DNA of 59,252 nucleotides from Capsulimonadaceae bacterium (GCA_031292625.1 JARLGU010000004.1:1-59252); one strand, 5' to 3'. Positions 10,256-19,386 are shown, counted from the stretch's first letter. The notes: generated from the letters alone by a model not told the origin. Translations and numbers: made by a program.

Positions 10256-10375
10256 ATCTGTAATTCCTTCCGTATCGTGTATTGGTGCAAAATGCGGCGA
10301 CAATGTCCATCAAGTCGCTGATCGTATCGCCGCCGCGGAGATGCGGGCGTAATGCAGATCCCGCAAGCCTCATAC

Positions 10376-10394
10376 TGCAACTATTACAGTTGCA
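10376..10394. promoter_or_regulatory. perfect palindromic operator between the Rrf2 and QorB-like genes
   Basis: TGCAACTATTACAGTTGCA has 7-base perfect arms and a 5-base spacer. It lies 7 bases past the stop codon of the Rrf2 gene and about 120 bases upstream of the QorB-like start, exactly where a regulator of that gene would bind. A looser relative lies ahead of the Rrf2 gene at 10863-10883. Confidence 0.7.
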
Positions 10395-10401
10395 AAACAA
10401 A

Positions 10402-10845
10402 TCAAAAAACGTTCTGCCGTGCTTCATTTTGCTTATAGACGGATTCAAGCAAGTCCGCTACGGTGCTTTTCGCCAGATCGTCATACATCGCTCGTTCAGC
10501 CCTCGCGAAGACGTTCCCCAAGACTCCCTGGATACTTCTGCCGACCGGACACGCTGGGTTGGGCTGTTGAGTATGCATCGTGAACGGCGAGCCTTCTTCC
10601 ATCGCCAAGCGCACATCGGAGAGACGGATAGCATCAGGCGATTTGCAAAGCAGCCATCCGCCTCTTGCCCCTGATTGAGACTCCACGAACCCATGATCCT
10701 TGAGCCGTCCAAGCAGCCGCCTGATAAACACGGGATTGGTATTAACGCTTCCGGCGATGAACTCGGATGTCATCGGCGTCCCTTTATCCGTCGCCATTAG
10801 GATCAGGATGTGGAGAGCTACCGTATACCTTGTGCTAACGTTCAT
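10402..10845 (-). CDS. Rrf2-family transcriptional regulator
   Basis: This 147-residue winged-helix protein reads MNVSTRYTVALHILILMA at its N terminus. The recognition region NPVFIRRLLGRLKDHGFVESQSGARGGW is classic Rrf2. The three clustered cysteines of iron-sulphur Rrf2 proteins are absent; one Cys is visible in PNPACPVG. It therefore belongs to the YwnA/HypR-like, thiol-sensing type rather than the IscR type. ATG 10845 is chosen for the GGAAGAG just upstream; a longer frame to 11142 is unlike the family. It probably controls the downstream QorB-like gene through the operator at 10376 and perhaps its own promoter. Confidence 0.9.
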   Translation of the reverse strand: MNVSTRYTVALHILILMATDKGTPMTSEFIAGSVNTNPVFIRRLLGRLKDHGFVESQSGARGGWLLCKSPDAIRLSDVRLAMEEGSPFTMHTQQPNPACPVGRSIQGVLGNVFARAERAMYDDLAKSTVADLLESVYKQNEARQNVF

Positions 10846-10862
10846 ATCTCTTCCAACCAATC

Positions 10863-10883
10863 TGTAACCAATATAGTTCCAAA
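10863..10883. promoter_or_regulatory. degenerate second Rrf2 operator candidate
   Basis: Read on the minus strand, this stretch contains GGAACTATATTGGTTAC, which shares AACTAT and the GTT half-site with the perfect operator at 10376. It lies about 20 bases upstream of the Rrf2 start, suited to autoregulation. Confidence 0.35.
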
Positions 10884-10963
10884 TTAAACGACAACAGAGC
10901 AGAATTTCTCCGACGCGTGATCGCCGCGCGTCCGGCGATGTGCTTGAGAGGCGGACCGCTCCG

Positions 10964-12424
10964 CTACTGCCCGCCGACGAAAGGAGCATCGGGCTCCCCT
11001 TCGCCGAGCGGCTCCTGACGCAGCGGCGGCGGAAGCTTGCGGGCGGCAACCTTGAGGCTGCGTATGCCGCCTGGACGGAAACACGCGAACAGTGCGGCGA
11101 CAAGGCTGACCATTGCGAAGAAAAATATCGTCGGTCTCGCACCGATATGCGCGGCCAGGCTGCCCGCCATCAAACTCCCGATCGGTCCAGTTCCCACGAA
11201 CATCAGCGAGTAAATCGCCATGACGCGACCGCGCAACTCATCGGGCACGGTGAGTTGGAGCAGCGTATTACACGTCGCAAAGCAAAGGACGAAACCGAAC
11301 GCAACGACGGCCATCGCACCATACGCGACACTCATATCGCGAGCAAAAGCGAACACGACGAGACACGCTGTAGACAGAAGGCTTCCGATGATAAGCTGGA
11401 GCTTCTGCTTGCCCATTGACGCGAAAACCGCGACGCTAATCGCCCCCGCGAGCGCGCCGAGTCCGCGCACGGTTTCGAGCAGACCAAAGGCACGAATCTG
11501 TGCGGCCTCGATCGAGTGAGGCAGCAAGGTATATTTGACGAACGGCGGAATAAGAACGTTAAACGAGAAGCCGAACATGCCAAAGACGCCGACAAGGAGC
11601 ACGACGTTCAGCGCGGTGTGATCGTGACGGACGTAACTAAAGCCGGCGCGCAAGTTGGCAATGACATTGTTGTCCCCATCTGAGCGGGGCCGTGGCGCGC
11701 CCAAATTCTTGCCGCGCATGAGGCCAAGGGCGATCAGAACCGCGACGTACGATGCCGCATTGCAGAAGAAGCAGTTTTCCAGGCTGACATGCCGTGCGAG
11801 CAGATAGCCGGCGATTGCCGGCCCGAGCGCGCGCGCGGAATTGAACATCGACGAGTTGAGCGCAACGGCGGACGGCACGTCCTCCTGCGGAACGAGCGAC
11901 GGGACAAAACTCTGACGCGACGGCATGTCGGCGGCCATCGAGATGCCCAAAATGAGCGCGAGAGCCAGGAGTTCGTTAATCGTAATGATCCGCTCGTGAA
12001 TCAGCGTTCCGGTCACCAACGCGCACATCATGGCAGTCGACTGCGTAATCATGATCAGCTTGCGCTTGTTGACGCGATCGATGATGACGCCTGCAAAGAG
12101 GGTGAGCAAGAGCACCGGAAGGCCGCCGGCGAAGTTGACGAAACCGGAGTATAGATTGGCGGTATGCTCAGCGGCCGAGGAGGCGTGCGACTGCACGGCA
12201 GCCGCGGCGTCGCCTCCGTGGCTGAACACAGCCTGGCGAGTCGCCGGATCGGCAAGGACCAGAATAAGCCATCCTTGCGCGAGCCCTTGCATCCAGGCGC
12301 CGATGAGCGAAACGAGCTGCCCTAACCAGAAAAGGCGAAAGTTGTAGTTCCGCAACGCGCGAAATGGATTAGACGCGCCTTCGTTCGCTTGCTTGATTTG
12401 CCCCATTGCCCCCTGCCCGGCCAT
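10964..12424 (-). CDS. MFS transporter, transmembrane secretion effector type
   Basis: This 486-residue inner-membrane protein of the major facilitator superfamily begins NPFRALRNYNFRLFWLGQLVSLIG, the usual opening of the DHA3/enterobactin-exporter-like branch. About 11-12 hydrophobic segments are visible. The conserved loop FAGVIIDRVNKRKLIM lies after the second segment, corresponding to motif A. A roughly 40-residue insertion rich in Ala and His lies between the first two segments (PATRQAVFSHGGDAAAAVQS). Substrates of this branch include siderophores and macrolides; none is indicated here. It is divergent from the glycosyltransferase at 12526. Confidence 0.85.
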   Translation of the reverse strand: MAGQGAMGQIKQANEGASNPFRALRNYNFRLFWLGQLVSLIGAWMQGLAQGWLILVLADPATRQAVFSHGGDAAAAVQSHASSAAEHTANLYSGFVNFAGGLPVLLLTLFAGVIIDRVNKRKLIMITQSTAMMCALVTGTLIHERIITINELLALALILGISMAADMPSRQSFVPSLVPQEDVPSAVALNSSMFNSARALGPAIAGYLLARHVSLENCFFCNAASYVAVLIALGLMRGKNLGAPRPRSDGDNNVIANLRAGFSYVRHDHTALNVVLLVGVFGMFGFSFNVLIPPFVKYTLLPHSIEAAQIRAFGLLETVRGLGALAGAISVAVFASMGKQKLQLIIGSLLSTACLVVFAFARDMSVAYGAMAVVAFGFVLCFATCNTLLQLTVPDELRGRVMAIYSLMFVGTGPIGSLMAGSLAAHIGARPTIFFFAMVSLVAALFACFRPGGIRSLKVAARKLPPPLRQEPLGEGEPDAPFVGGQ

Positions 12425-12525
12425 GCACCATGTCGGTCTGACGGGGCGCAGCGATAGGATACCTCACGCATCGATAGAGGCATGGGTATACTTTAGTATC
12501 TTGCCTCGTTTCACGTGACGTTATC

Positions 12526-13680
12526 GTGTGCTGGATGACGGGAATGACAATCTACCACGAGATCGTTCTAGCGCTTACAGCCGGCCTGTTCCTTAACGCC
12601 ATCGTCAACCTTCTGACCTTTCGCAAGCCGCGCGCGCCAATCATCGACCCCGACGTGCTGCCATTCATCTCGATCCTCGTCCCCGCGCGCAACGAAGAGC
12701 GCCATATCGAGGCGTGCGTCGAGGCGCTGCTCGCCCAAAACTACCCGCACTACGAAGTGATCGTGCTGGACGACGAGTCCACGGACGCCACGTACGCGAT
12801 CCTCCACGCGATGCGCGACCGCGACGACCGCCTGCGCATCATGGTCGGCGCATCGCTCGCTGAAGGCTGGTGCGGCAAGCCTCACGCATGCTGGCAATTG
12901 GCCCGCGCCGCAACCGGCGACTATGTCCTTTTCACGGACGCCGATTGCAGGCTCGCCCCGGACGCGCTCTTGCTCGCGCTCGGGGCGCACATCGAGCACG
13001 ATGCGGACCTCGTCTCCATGATGCCCGAATACATTGCGTCTACCTTCTGGGAACGAGTCGTCATCCCCCTCCTCGTAATGATCCCGATTGCCTTCCTCCC
13101 GATCACTGCCGTGCGCGGCATGCGCTGGCCGCTGATGGCGGCGGCCAATGGCGCGTTTTTGTTCATGCGCCGCGAGGAGTACCTCCGATGCGGAGGACAC
13201 GCCGCCGTGCGCGATCAGCTCGCCGAAGACGTCAAGTTCGCGCAACATGTCAAACGCTTCGGGTTGACCGAATGGTACGGCGACGGCATCAAGGTCTACA
13301 GCGTCCGTATGTACGAGTCGCTTGACGAGATTTGGCGGGGATTTCGCAAGAACCTTTTTGCAGCCTTTTCGCGTAAGCTTTCGATTCTCATTCCGGGGCT
13401 GACGTTGGTGACGATCGTCATGATCCTCCCGCTTCCGCTAACGCTGGCCGGACTTGCCCTGCACGCATCCTGGACCCTATTGCCCGCGGCGGCATTCGCG
13501 CTCACTGTCTTGATCAGGCTCGGGACGTGCTGGTTTCTGGGCCGCGACGATCCCGCATACGCCTTCCTAAACCCGCTTTCGTGGCTGATCGCCATTCTCA
13601 TCGCCTTTTCGTCGATCCGCGACCACTACGGAAATGGCCACACATGGAAGGGACGCCTGTATGACCAGCAAAAGAAATAA
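12526..13680 (+). CDS. family 2 glycosyltransferase, membrane-bound (CrtQ/HpnI-like)
   Basis: About 384 residues. One N-terminal membrane segment is followed by a GT-A domain with ISILVPARNEERHIEACVEALLAQ, VLDDESTDAT and LFTDADC, the last two carrying the nucleotide- and metal-binding aspartates. AEDVKFAQHVKRFG gives the catalytic-base region. Two or three C-terminal membrane helices follow (from about residue 285). This layout matches glycosyltransferases that act on membrane lipids such as carotenoids or hopanoids. The start may be the GTG at 12526 or the ATG at 12535 or 12544. Its acceptor is unknown; no carotenoid or hopanoid gene lies nearby. Confidence 0.8.
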   Translation: MCWMTGMTIYHEIVLALTAGLFLNAIVNLLTFRKPRAPIIDPDVLPFISILVPARNEERHIEACVEALLAQNYPHYEVIVLDDESTDATYAILHAMRDRDDRLRIMVGASLAEGWCGKPHACWQLARAATGDYVLFTDADCRLAPDALLLALGAHIEHDADLVSMMPEYIASTFWERVVIPLLVMIPIAFLPITAVRGMRWPLMAAANGAFLFMRREEYLRCGGHAAVRDQLAEDVKFAQHVKRFGLTEWYGDGIKVYSVRMYESLDEIWRGFRKNLFAAFSRKLSILIPGLTLVTIVMILPLPLTLAGLALHASWTLLPAAAFALTVLIRLGTCWFLGRDDPAYAFLNPLSWLIAILIAFSSIRDHYGNGHTWKGRLYDQQKK

Positions 13681-13743
13681 GGGCACGAGAAAGCAAAAGC
13701 TTCATATAGGCGCCCGCTTTTATCCGATCGAGTAAAATAGGGC

Positions 13744-14079
13744 ATGCCACTTTACGAATACACTTGCAAACGGTGCGGACGGCGCTTCACTTGGCTCGTC
13801 GGGGTCGTCGCAAGCAGCGAGCCTCCGACGTGCGATCGCTGCGGCGGCCAGAATGCCGAACGCCGGACGGCATCGCGGTTTGCGCGGGTGCGCAGTGAAG
13901 CGGATGCGATCGACGCGCTGGCGGACACGGATCTTTCCGGCGACCCCGATGACCCCGCGACGATGCGCAAATGGATGCGCGAGATGGGCGGAGCGGCAGG
14001 CGAGAGCCTGGGCGACGACTTCGATGAGTATGTGGACTCGGCGGAGGCAGGCGAGGAATTCGACGACGACGACGAGTGA
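13744..14079 (+). CDS. FmdB-family zinc-ribbon protein
   Basis: This 111-residue protein begins MPLYEYTCKRCGRRFTWLVG, followed by PTCDRCGG. These two C-x-x-C pairs and the fixed MP-x-Y-E-Y opening define the FmdB/CxxC_CxxC_SSSS zinc-ribbon family of putative regulators. The C-terminal half is very acidic, with a run of Asp/Glu at the end, and carries no known domain. Function in the family is poorly known; the first member was linked to amidase and formamidase regulation. Confidence 0.85.
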   Translation: MPLYEYTCKRCGRRFTWLVGVVASSEPPTCDRCGGQNAERRTASRFARVRSEADAIDALADTDLSGDPDDPATMRKWMREMGGAAGESLGDDFDEYVDSAEAGEEFDDDDE

Positions 14080-14212
14080 TTGCCGCGCTCCGAGATGGCA
14101 TTTGAAGGTCGCCAAATAGGGTAACGAGCCGGTTTGAACCACGCTTCGTCATAAGTTTCCATGGCGGTGCCTCGGGGTAGATAAGTGATACGCTCAATGG
14201 AGGAACGGCACG

Positions 14213-14446
14213 ATGTCTACAGAGTATTTGATGCGTCCCGGCGACCGGTTCGAGGCGATCGAGTGCGGATGCGCCTTTATCGTGGAGAGCGGCCCCATCA
14301 GTGCGGCATTGGCATCCCAGCCGCCGCGTTGCTGCTGCGGTCACGCAATGCACCGCGTCGGTTCATCGTACACGCGCGAAGCGAAGTTACCCCCGGAGAA
14401 GGCGGCGGCCGATCGACTCGCGCAACGTCTTGAGGGATCCATTTAG
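14213..14446 (+). CDS. small cysteine-rich, probably metal-binding protein
   Basis: This 77-residue protein contains a C-x-C pair (ECGCAFIV) and PPRCCCGHAMHRV about 20 residues later. The spacing resembles desulforedoxin or rubredoxin-like knuckles (C-x-x-C then C-C-G-x-x-M), so a bound Zn or Fe is likely. ATG 14213 is supported by GGAGG at 14199-14203. It follows the FmdB zinc-ribbon gene in the same direction. I cannot name a family. Confidence 0.6.
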   Translation: MSTEYLMRPGDRFEAIECGCAFIVESGPISAALASQPPRCCCGHAMHRVGSSYTREAKLPPEKAAADRLAQRLEGSI

Positions 14447-14463
14447 CGTCTGGCGTCAGACGA

Positions 14464-14498
14464 CGGCGGGAAGCGCGAACATTTTCGTCTTCCCGCCG
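14464..14498 (+). terminator. hairpin after the small metal-binding protein gene
   Basis: CGGCGGGAAG at 14464-14473 pairs with CTTCCCGCCG at 14489-14498 around a 15-base loop. No T-run follows, so termination is likely but not certain. Confidence 0.45.
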
Positions 14499-14629
14499 CG
14501 CAGTCAAATCGCGCCAATAGAGGAAGCGTGCGGTTCAACGGCGAACCGTCCATTGGATCCATGCGCTGGCCCAACCCGGCTCCTCAAGCGCACGGCTTCA
14601 ATTCCACGGATTTGAAAAGGATTTCAAAG

Positions 14630-15310
14630 ATGCATCTGCGCCTACCCACTGCCCTTGCCGTTCTCGTATCAATTATCCTGGCCGCCTCCTCCATTGCGAT
14701 GGCCGCCTCATTTTCCGAAGATTTTACAAAGCCCGCCGGTACGAACGGCGCGCCAGCCGGTTGGACGTTTTCCGACACCGGCTTTACGCTCACTTCAGGC
14801 GTTCTATCGGCGAACCCTCCCGAAAACAAGATTTTCGCCGAATGGACAGCGGTGCCAATTGGCAAGGTTCTGACCGTTACCGCCAAGGTTACCGCGGGAG
14901 AGACCACGACGGACAATTGGAAAGTCGCCGGGATCGGGGTTCTTGCGGATGAGGACCATTATTGGCATCTCGCGCTCGTCGAAGGCCCGGACGCCGACGG
15001 CAAGAAGCACTCCGCGGAAATCGTCCAACAAAAGGACGGCAATTGGGGCGGCACCGATCCCTCGTATGCCAAGCTGACGTTCACTACCCCCACCGGCGGC
15101 TTCGACTGGAAACCTGGCGTCACCTACGATTTTAAGATCGTCCTAACCCCGAGTCAGCTCGATGGAACGATCTCCGAAGCCGGCGTCGTCAAGTTTGAGC
15201 AAATCGCTCAGTTCACCGGTCCTGCGGTGACCGCTGGACGCCCCATGCTCGATGCAGGCGGCCTGAAGGCGCGCTTCTCCGCCGTTACCGCCGTCACGGG
15301 CACAAACTAG
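14630..15310 (+). CDS. secreted concanavalin-like domain protein
   Basis: This 226-residue exported protein has a clear Sec signal peptide (MHLRLPTALAVLVSIILAAS..AMA, cleaved before ASF). The mature part is a single beta-rich domain with the markers EDFTKP, GAPAGWTFS, WKVAGIGVLADEDHYWHLAL and GGFDWKPGVTYDFKI. This has the look of a LamG/DUF1080-type jelly roll that binds or cleaves carbohydrate. The same domain forms the N terminus of the next gene, 133 bases downstream. No catalytic residues can be assigned. ATG 14630 is chosen because it opens the signal peptide; the frame upstream to 14528 is not signal-like. It probably acts with its neighbour on an extracellular polysaccharide. Confidence 0.75.
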   Translation: MHLRLPTALAVLVSIILAASSIAMAASFSEDFTKPAGTNGAPAGWTFSDTGFTLTSGVLSANPPENKIFAEWTAVPIGKVLTVTAKVTAGETTTDNWKVAGIGVLADEDHYWHLALVEGPDADGKKHSAEIVQQKDGNWGGTDPSYAKLTFTTPTGGFDWKPGVTYDFKIVLTPSQLDGTISEAGVVKFEQIAQFTGPAVTAGRPMLDAGGLKARFSAVTAVTGTN

Positions 15311-15336
15311 CGCACGTGACGCATCCTGCCTCTACG

Positions 15337-15379
15337 TCCGATCGAAGCCTGCTTGCAAAAGATGCGGGCTTCGATCGGA
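15337..15379 (+). terminator. hairpin between the two secreted-protein genes
   Basis: A 16-base-pair stem with one G-U pair: TCCGATCGAAGCCTGC at 15337-15352 against 15364-15379, with an 11-base loop. The following bases are pyrimidine-rich but not a T-run. It may attenuate readthrough into the hydrolase gene rather than stop it. Confidence 0.6.
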
Positions 15380-15443
15380 GCGCTTCATTCTTCCGTGGCC
15401 CTGACGTACGCCAGTCCGATTTCCATTTTCGAGGTTCCCCACC

Positions 15444-18400
15444 ATGAGACATTGCTACACGTTCCTCCTCGCGGCGCTATTCTTTACCGTACTGCAATCC
15501 GCGTCCATCGCAGCCGCATTCACTGAAGACTTTAGCAAGGCGAATGGCCCCGACGGCGCGCCTGCCGGCTGGACCTACTCCGGCTTCGGGTTCTCGTCGG
15601 GCAGCGGCGCGCTTGAATGCAACCTCGGCGATGAACGGGGCCTAGCAATCTGGCAGGCGGCTCCGATGGGGCGCGACGTAACATTTACCGCTAATGTCAC
15701 GCCAAGAGCGTCCATCGGATCGCAGTGGAAAATTGCCGGCATCGGCGTTATCGTGGATAAGGAGAACTTCTGGCACCTCGCGCTCGTCGAGTCGCCGGAA
15801 AGCGCTGGACGCAAACATGCCGCCGAGTTGACCGAAATGCGCGACGCCGGTTGGCTCGGACAGTTTCAACCCGGCGCAAAGCTCAGCCAGCTGCCAACCA
15901 TCGGCGGTTTCGATTGGAAGGCGGGCATCACGTACCAATTTCGCATTACGGTTTCCGGCGACCAGATCACCGGCGAAATCCGCGAAGGCAACATTGTCCG
16001 CTACCGTACCGGATACAAATTTGATGCGCCCGCCGTCAAGTACGGCCGTCCGATGATCACCTGCATCGGCATGAATATGCGAGTGCAGAACGCAACAGCC
16101 GACATCGCGTCGCCCGTCGCCGATCCGAAAATCGTATCGAACATTCCGCCGTTCAATTGGACATCGGACAGCCTTCCAGGCGGACGCGCGACCGGGTTCT
16201 TTCACGTCCAGACCATCAGCGGCATAGACTGGCTCGTCGATCCCAAAGGCCGCCTATGCTTCAGCACCGGCACGGACCACATTACGTTTCACGGACACCA
16301 CTCCGAAACGCTGGGCTATGCGCCTTACGCAAGAATCGCCGCGGCTAAGTATGGCACTGAAGCCGCGTGGGCGGCGGCGCAGCAAAAACGGCTGCTTTCG
16401 TGGGGTTTCAACGTCGCCGGAACCGGCAGCAGCAAGTCGATGTTCTACGGCGGTCTTGCGCACACGCAGTTCCTTGCGTTCGGCTCACAGTTTCCGGCAA
16501 TCGCCAATATCGTGCCGAAGACAACTTGGACCGGCTTTCCCGACGTGTTCGACCCGCGTTTCGTCCCGTTCTGCAACCAACGCGCACGGGAAGTTTGCAA
16601 GCCGGAAGAGAACGATCCCTGGCTTCTTGGATACTTTATCGATAACGAACTGGAATGGTACGGCAAAGCGCCATTCTATAATGTCGACGGCCTCGCATAC
16701 GGCGCATGGCAGTACGATGGAACGCACGCCTGCAAACAGAAGCTCGTCGCCACGATACGACAGGCGTACGGCGATAACATTGCGGCCGTCAACACGGACT
16801 TCGGCACGAATTACGCCTCGTACGACGAGTTGATGAAGGCGGGAGCGCCCGGACGACCGTCCACCGATAAAGCCAAGGCGACCCTCGATGCGTACGTAAA
16901 GGAAGTCGCGGACCGCTATTTCGACGTCACGACCGCGGCGATTCGCGCACACGACCCAAACCATATGGTGATCGGTTGCCGATTCGCCGGGCAAGCGCCG
17001 GAGCCCTGCTGGAAAGCGGCCGGTCGAACGTGCGACATTGTGACGGTGAACATCTACCCGCGCATCAATATCGAGCAGCAGAACTCACCCGAATTGGTAA
17101 CAAAGCTGCAAGAGTATCACGCGCTTTGCAATAAGCCGATGGCGGTCACCGAATGGAGCTTCCCGGCGCTCGATGCCGTAGACAGCACGGGCATGAAGAT
17201 CCCATCGGTACACGGCGCGGGCATGCGCGTCGATACGCAGGCCCAGAAAGCGCTCTGCTACCAGGTCATGCAGCGAATTCTTTCCGCAACGCCCTTCGTC
17301 GTGGGCTCCCACTACTTCATGTATATCGATGAGCCAGCGACCGGCATCAGTTCGACGTTCCCGGAAGACAGCAACTACGGCCTGATCGCCGAATCCGATG
17401 CCCCCTACCCGGTCGTAACCGCGGCAGCGAAGCGGATCAACGCGACGATCGTCGCCGTGCACGCAGGACACTGCGCCCGCCTCTCGGCAACCGCACACGG
17501 CGATCACATTGTCGTCGCGAACAGCGGAACCGTCGCAGCCAAAGCGCCGATCGTTATCTGGGTGAACGGTGTTCGATCGGAACGGATCGTCAATCTGCCG
17601 GCAGGCGGATCGTTCACCTATTGGGCAAAGCAGGCTACGCTATCGCCCATCGAAGGCGCCTACATCCGCATCGAGGTCGATCCCGGCCGGACAGTCGCGC
17701 AGGCGGCGACCGAAACCCAATCGGCGGATATCGTCGTAAAGCCGCAGGCGACCAAATTCGCGATTGGAATGTTGCGCAAAGGACTGACGGCACATAATGT
17801 CCCGGTAACGAACCAGCCTCTTCACCCTGTCGTCGTCTGGAATCCGTCTCCCGTCGCGCTGTCCAACGTGACCGTCAGGCCGGACACCGGAGGCGCATCG
17901 GTGCATGTGGATAAGCTCGACGCTTACGGCTCGCAAACTTTATGGCTTACGAAGGACGCTCCAGCGCCTCCCGCAGCCGGCACGGTCCGCTTCACGCGGA
18001 CGGACAAGGGAGGCTACACAATCGACAACGGCATCCTGCGGCTCACGAAGGATCAAGACACCGGTGCAATCTTCGACAGCGTCGCGCTGGCCGGAAACGG
18101 CGAACCTACTGTACTTGGCGAATACTGGCCACTGCTGAATCTGAACACCGCCAAGGGTCTGGCATGGATCCGAGCCAACCGCATCATGGACGTCAAGGTC
18201 GTCTACCAGGATGCCAGCGCAATCTCGCTCGATATCACCGCGCAACACGATGCGGCGGGTGATCCCGGCTTCCGCTGCGCCTACCGCGTCGATGTCGCGG
18301 CAGGCGATCCCTGCTTTAGTTCCCGCGTCCTTTGGATCGAGAACACGAATGCGTCGCCGCTCGAATGCCCTCGCTACTATCATTACACGCCGTCCGCGTT

Positions 18401-18731
18401 CGCTTCGGATAGCATCTCGCAAACGCCGACCAACTACTGGGCGACCGTTGCGGTCTGGCGCAGTCCCTCCAAGCGGATTGAGTATGGCACGGCTCCGGCA
18501 TCACGAGACGGTCTATTGGAGGCGTCGTTCTGGAAGGACGACAAGGGCGGCGAGCATCCGGACTGCAGCCGAAAGATCTACCTGACGCTCAAACCTGGCG
18601 AAAAGTGGCAGCCATCCACGCCCGAGCCGGCCGCGCTTATTGGCGGGTTGCGCGAGCAACGAACCGGTGAAGTCGAGTTCCGAGCGCTTGCGCAGGAGTT
18701 GCGCGCGAGGCTCGCGGCGAGGGCGATGTGA
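15444..18731 (+). CDS. secreted GH50-like (agarase-type) glycoside hydrolase with N-terminal concanavalin-like domain
   Basis: This 1,095-residue exported enzyme has a signal peptide (about 1-24, ending SIAAA). Residues about 25-220 repeat the domain of the preceding gene (EDFSKA, GAPAGWTYS, WKIAGIGVIVDKENFWHLAL). Residues about 235-680 form the catalytic barrel. GYFIDNELEWYG carries the acid/base Glu402 and MAVTEWSF the nucleophile Glu570, the pattern of clan-A GH50 beta-agarases and relatives. Two to three beta-sandwich domains fill residues about 690-1095. The family usually cleaves beta-1,4 bonds of agarose in exo fashion, but related enzymes have other galactan substrates, so substrate is open. 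No TonB receptor, sulphatase or sugar transporter is adjacent. Confidence 0.75.
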   Translation: MRHCYTFLLAALFFTVLQSASIAAAFTEDFSKANGPDGAPAGWTYSGFGFSSGSGALECNLGDERGLAIWQAAPMGRDVTFTANVTPRASIGSQWKIAGIGVIVDKENFWHLALVESPESAGRKHAAELTEMRDAGWLGQFQPGAKLSQLPTIGGFDWKAGITYQFRITVSGDQITGEIREGNIVRYRTGYKFDAPAVKYGRPMITCIGMNMRVQNATADIASPVADPKIVSNIPPFNWTSDSLPGGRATGFFHVQTISGIDWLVDPKGRLCFSTGTDHITFHGHHSETLGYAPYARIAAAKYGTEAAWAAAQQKRLLSWGFNVAGTGSSKSMFYGGLAHTQFLAFGSQFPAIANIVPKTTWTGFPDVFDPRFVPFCNQRAREVCKPEENDPWLLGYFIDNELEWYGKAPFYNVDGLAYGAWQYDGTHACKQKLVATIRQAYGDNIAAVNTDFGTNYASYDELMKAGAPGRPSTDKAKATLDAYVKEVADRYFDVTTAAIRAHDPNHMVIGCRFAGQAPEPCWKAAGRTCDIVTVNIYPRINIEQQNSPELVTKLQEYHALCNKPMAVTEWSFPALDAVDSTGMKIPSVHGAGMRVDTQAQKALCYQVMQRILSATPFVVGSHYFMYIDEPATGISSTFPEDSNYGLIAESDAPYPVVTAAAKRINATIVAVHAGHCARLSATAHGDHIVVANSGTVAAKAPIVIWVNGVRSERIVNLPAGGSFTYWAKQATLSPIEGAYIRIEVDPGRTVAQAATETQSADIVVKPQATKFAIGMLRKGLTAHNVPVTNQPLHPVVVWNPSPVALSNVTVRPDTGGASVHVDKLDAYGSQTLWLTKDAPAPPAAGTVRFTRTDKGGYTIDNGILRLTKDQDTGAIFDSVALAGNGEPTVLGEYWPLLNLNTAKGLAWIRANRIMDVKVVYQDASAISLDITAQHDAAGDPGFRCAYRVDVAAGDPCFSSRVLWIENTNASPLECPRYYHYTPSAFASDSISQTPTNYWATVAVWRSPSKRIEYGTAPASRDGLLEASFWKDDKGGEHPDCSRKIYLTLKPGEKWQPSTPEPAALIGGLREQRTGEVEFRALAQELRARLAARAM

Positions 18732-18925
18732 GGGACAAGCCGGCAGTATCGAACGTTAGGCGCTCTTCGTGCGCACCTAACATCTCGCAACAGTCCGCCA
18801 CAGAACCGGTATCGGGCCGGAGAAGCCGTTTGCATCTGGCGCGGAGGGCCGCGCGGAGCGAGAGGCCTAAGCGCACCTTGAGACACTGGCGCACCGATCT
18901 ACCACAAGCGCCCCTAAAAGAGAAA

Positions 18926-18963
18926 GCCTCTTGCCCTCCGAGCATTGGGAAAGAGCAAGAGGC
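18926..18963 (-). terminator. hairpin, terminator-like on the minus strand
   Basis: GCCTCTTGC at 18926-18934 pairs with GCAAGAGGC at 18955-18963. On the minus strand the stem is followed by TTTCTCTTTT, so it could stop leftward transcripts before they enter the hydrolase gene. Confidence 0.4.
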
Positions 18964-18990
18964 CGCCAAGCCAGAGGCTGGAATTCTCCA

Positions 18991-19276
18991 AGAGGGTGTG
19001 AATAACTCTGCATGGTGTGAGGAAATTTCAAGACGGCTCGTGCCGCCGGGGCATCTTTTCGTGGTCGCTTCGCTCCAGGTTAATGACTGCCAGCTATCTG
19101 CGACAAAATCGCCGTCTCCGGCGCAAGAAAGATGGCCCGCCGGTTCGACAAACTTACCGCCCTGAGAGCGCCGAATGGCTGGCCAGAGAGGGCTCCGAAT
19201 TCCTTATTCGTATTGCCCGCCTCTATTGCAGGGAGGAGCCGTAGTAAGAGGCGATTTGATATATTACACACCCTCT
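18991..19276. mobile_element. MITE-like element with AGAGGGTGTG terminal inverted repeats
   Basis: AGAGGGTGTG at 18991-19000 is exactly inverted as CACACCCTCT at 19267-19276, and both are followed inward by AT-rich bases. The interior has no transposase. Ends of the type GAG-GTGTGTAA are common in IS256/Mutator-like insertion sequences, so this may be a non-autonomous derivative. No target duplication is evident. Confidence 0.5.
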
Positions 19277-19386
19277 AAAAGATCGAAAGCTCTTGTAAGA
19301 CGGCTCTACGGCCACGGTGGCCGTTTTCGATAAAGGGCCGTCACAGCGCTTTCGCCGCTTCACGATGTGCGCTGGAATCCGACGCT

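Noticed and set aside
12488-12499. ATACTTTAGTAT palindrome in the MFS/glycosyltransferase divergent gap as an operator
   Set aside because: Too short and AT-rich to separate from promoter sequence by eye, with no adjacent regulator gene.
19308-19324. ACGGCC/GGCCGT hairpin followed by TTTT as a terminator
   Set aside because: The stem is only 6 pairs and no gene lies upstream on that strand.
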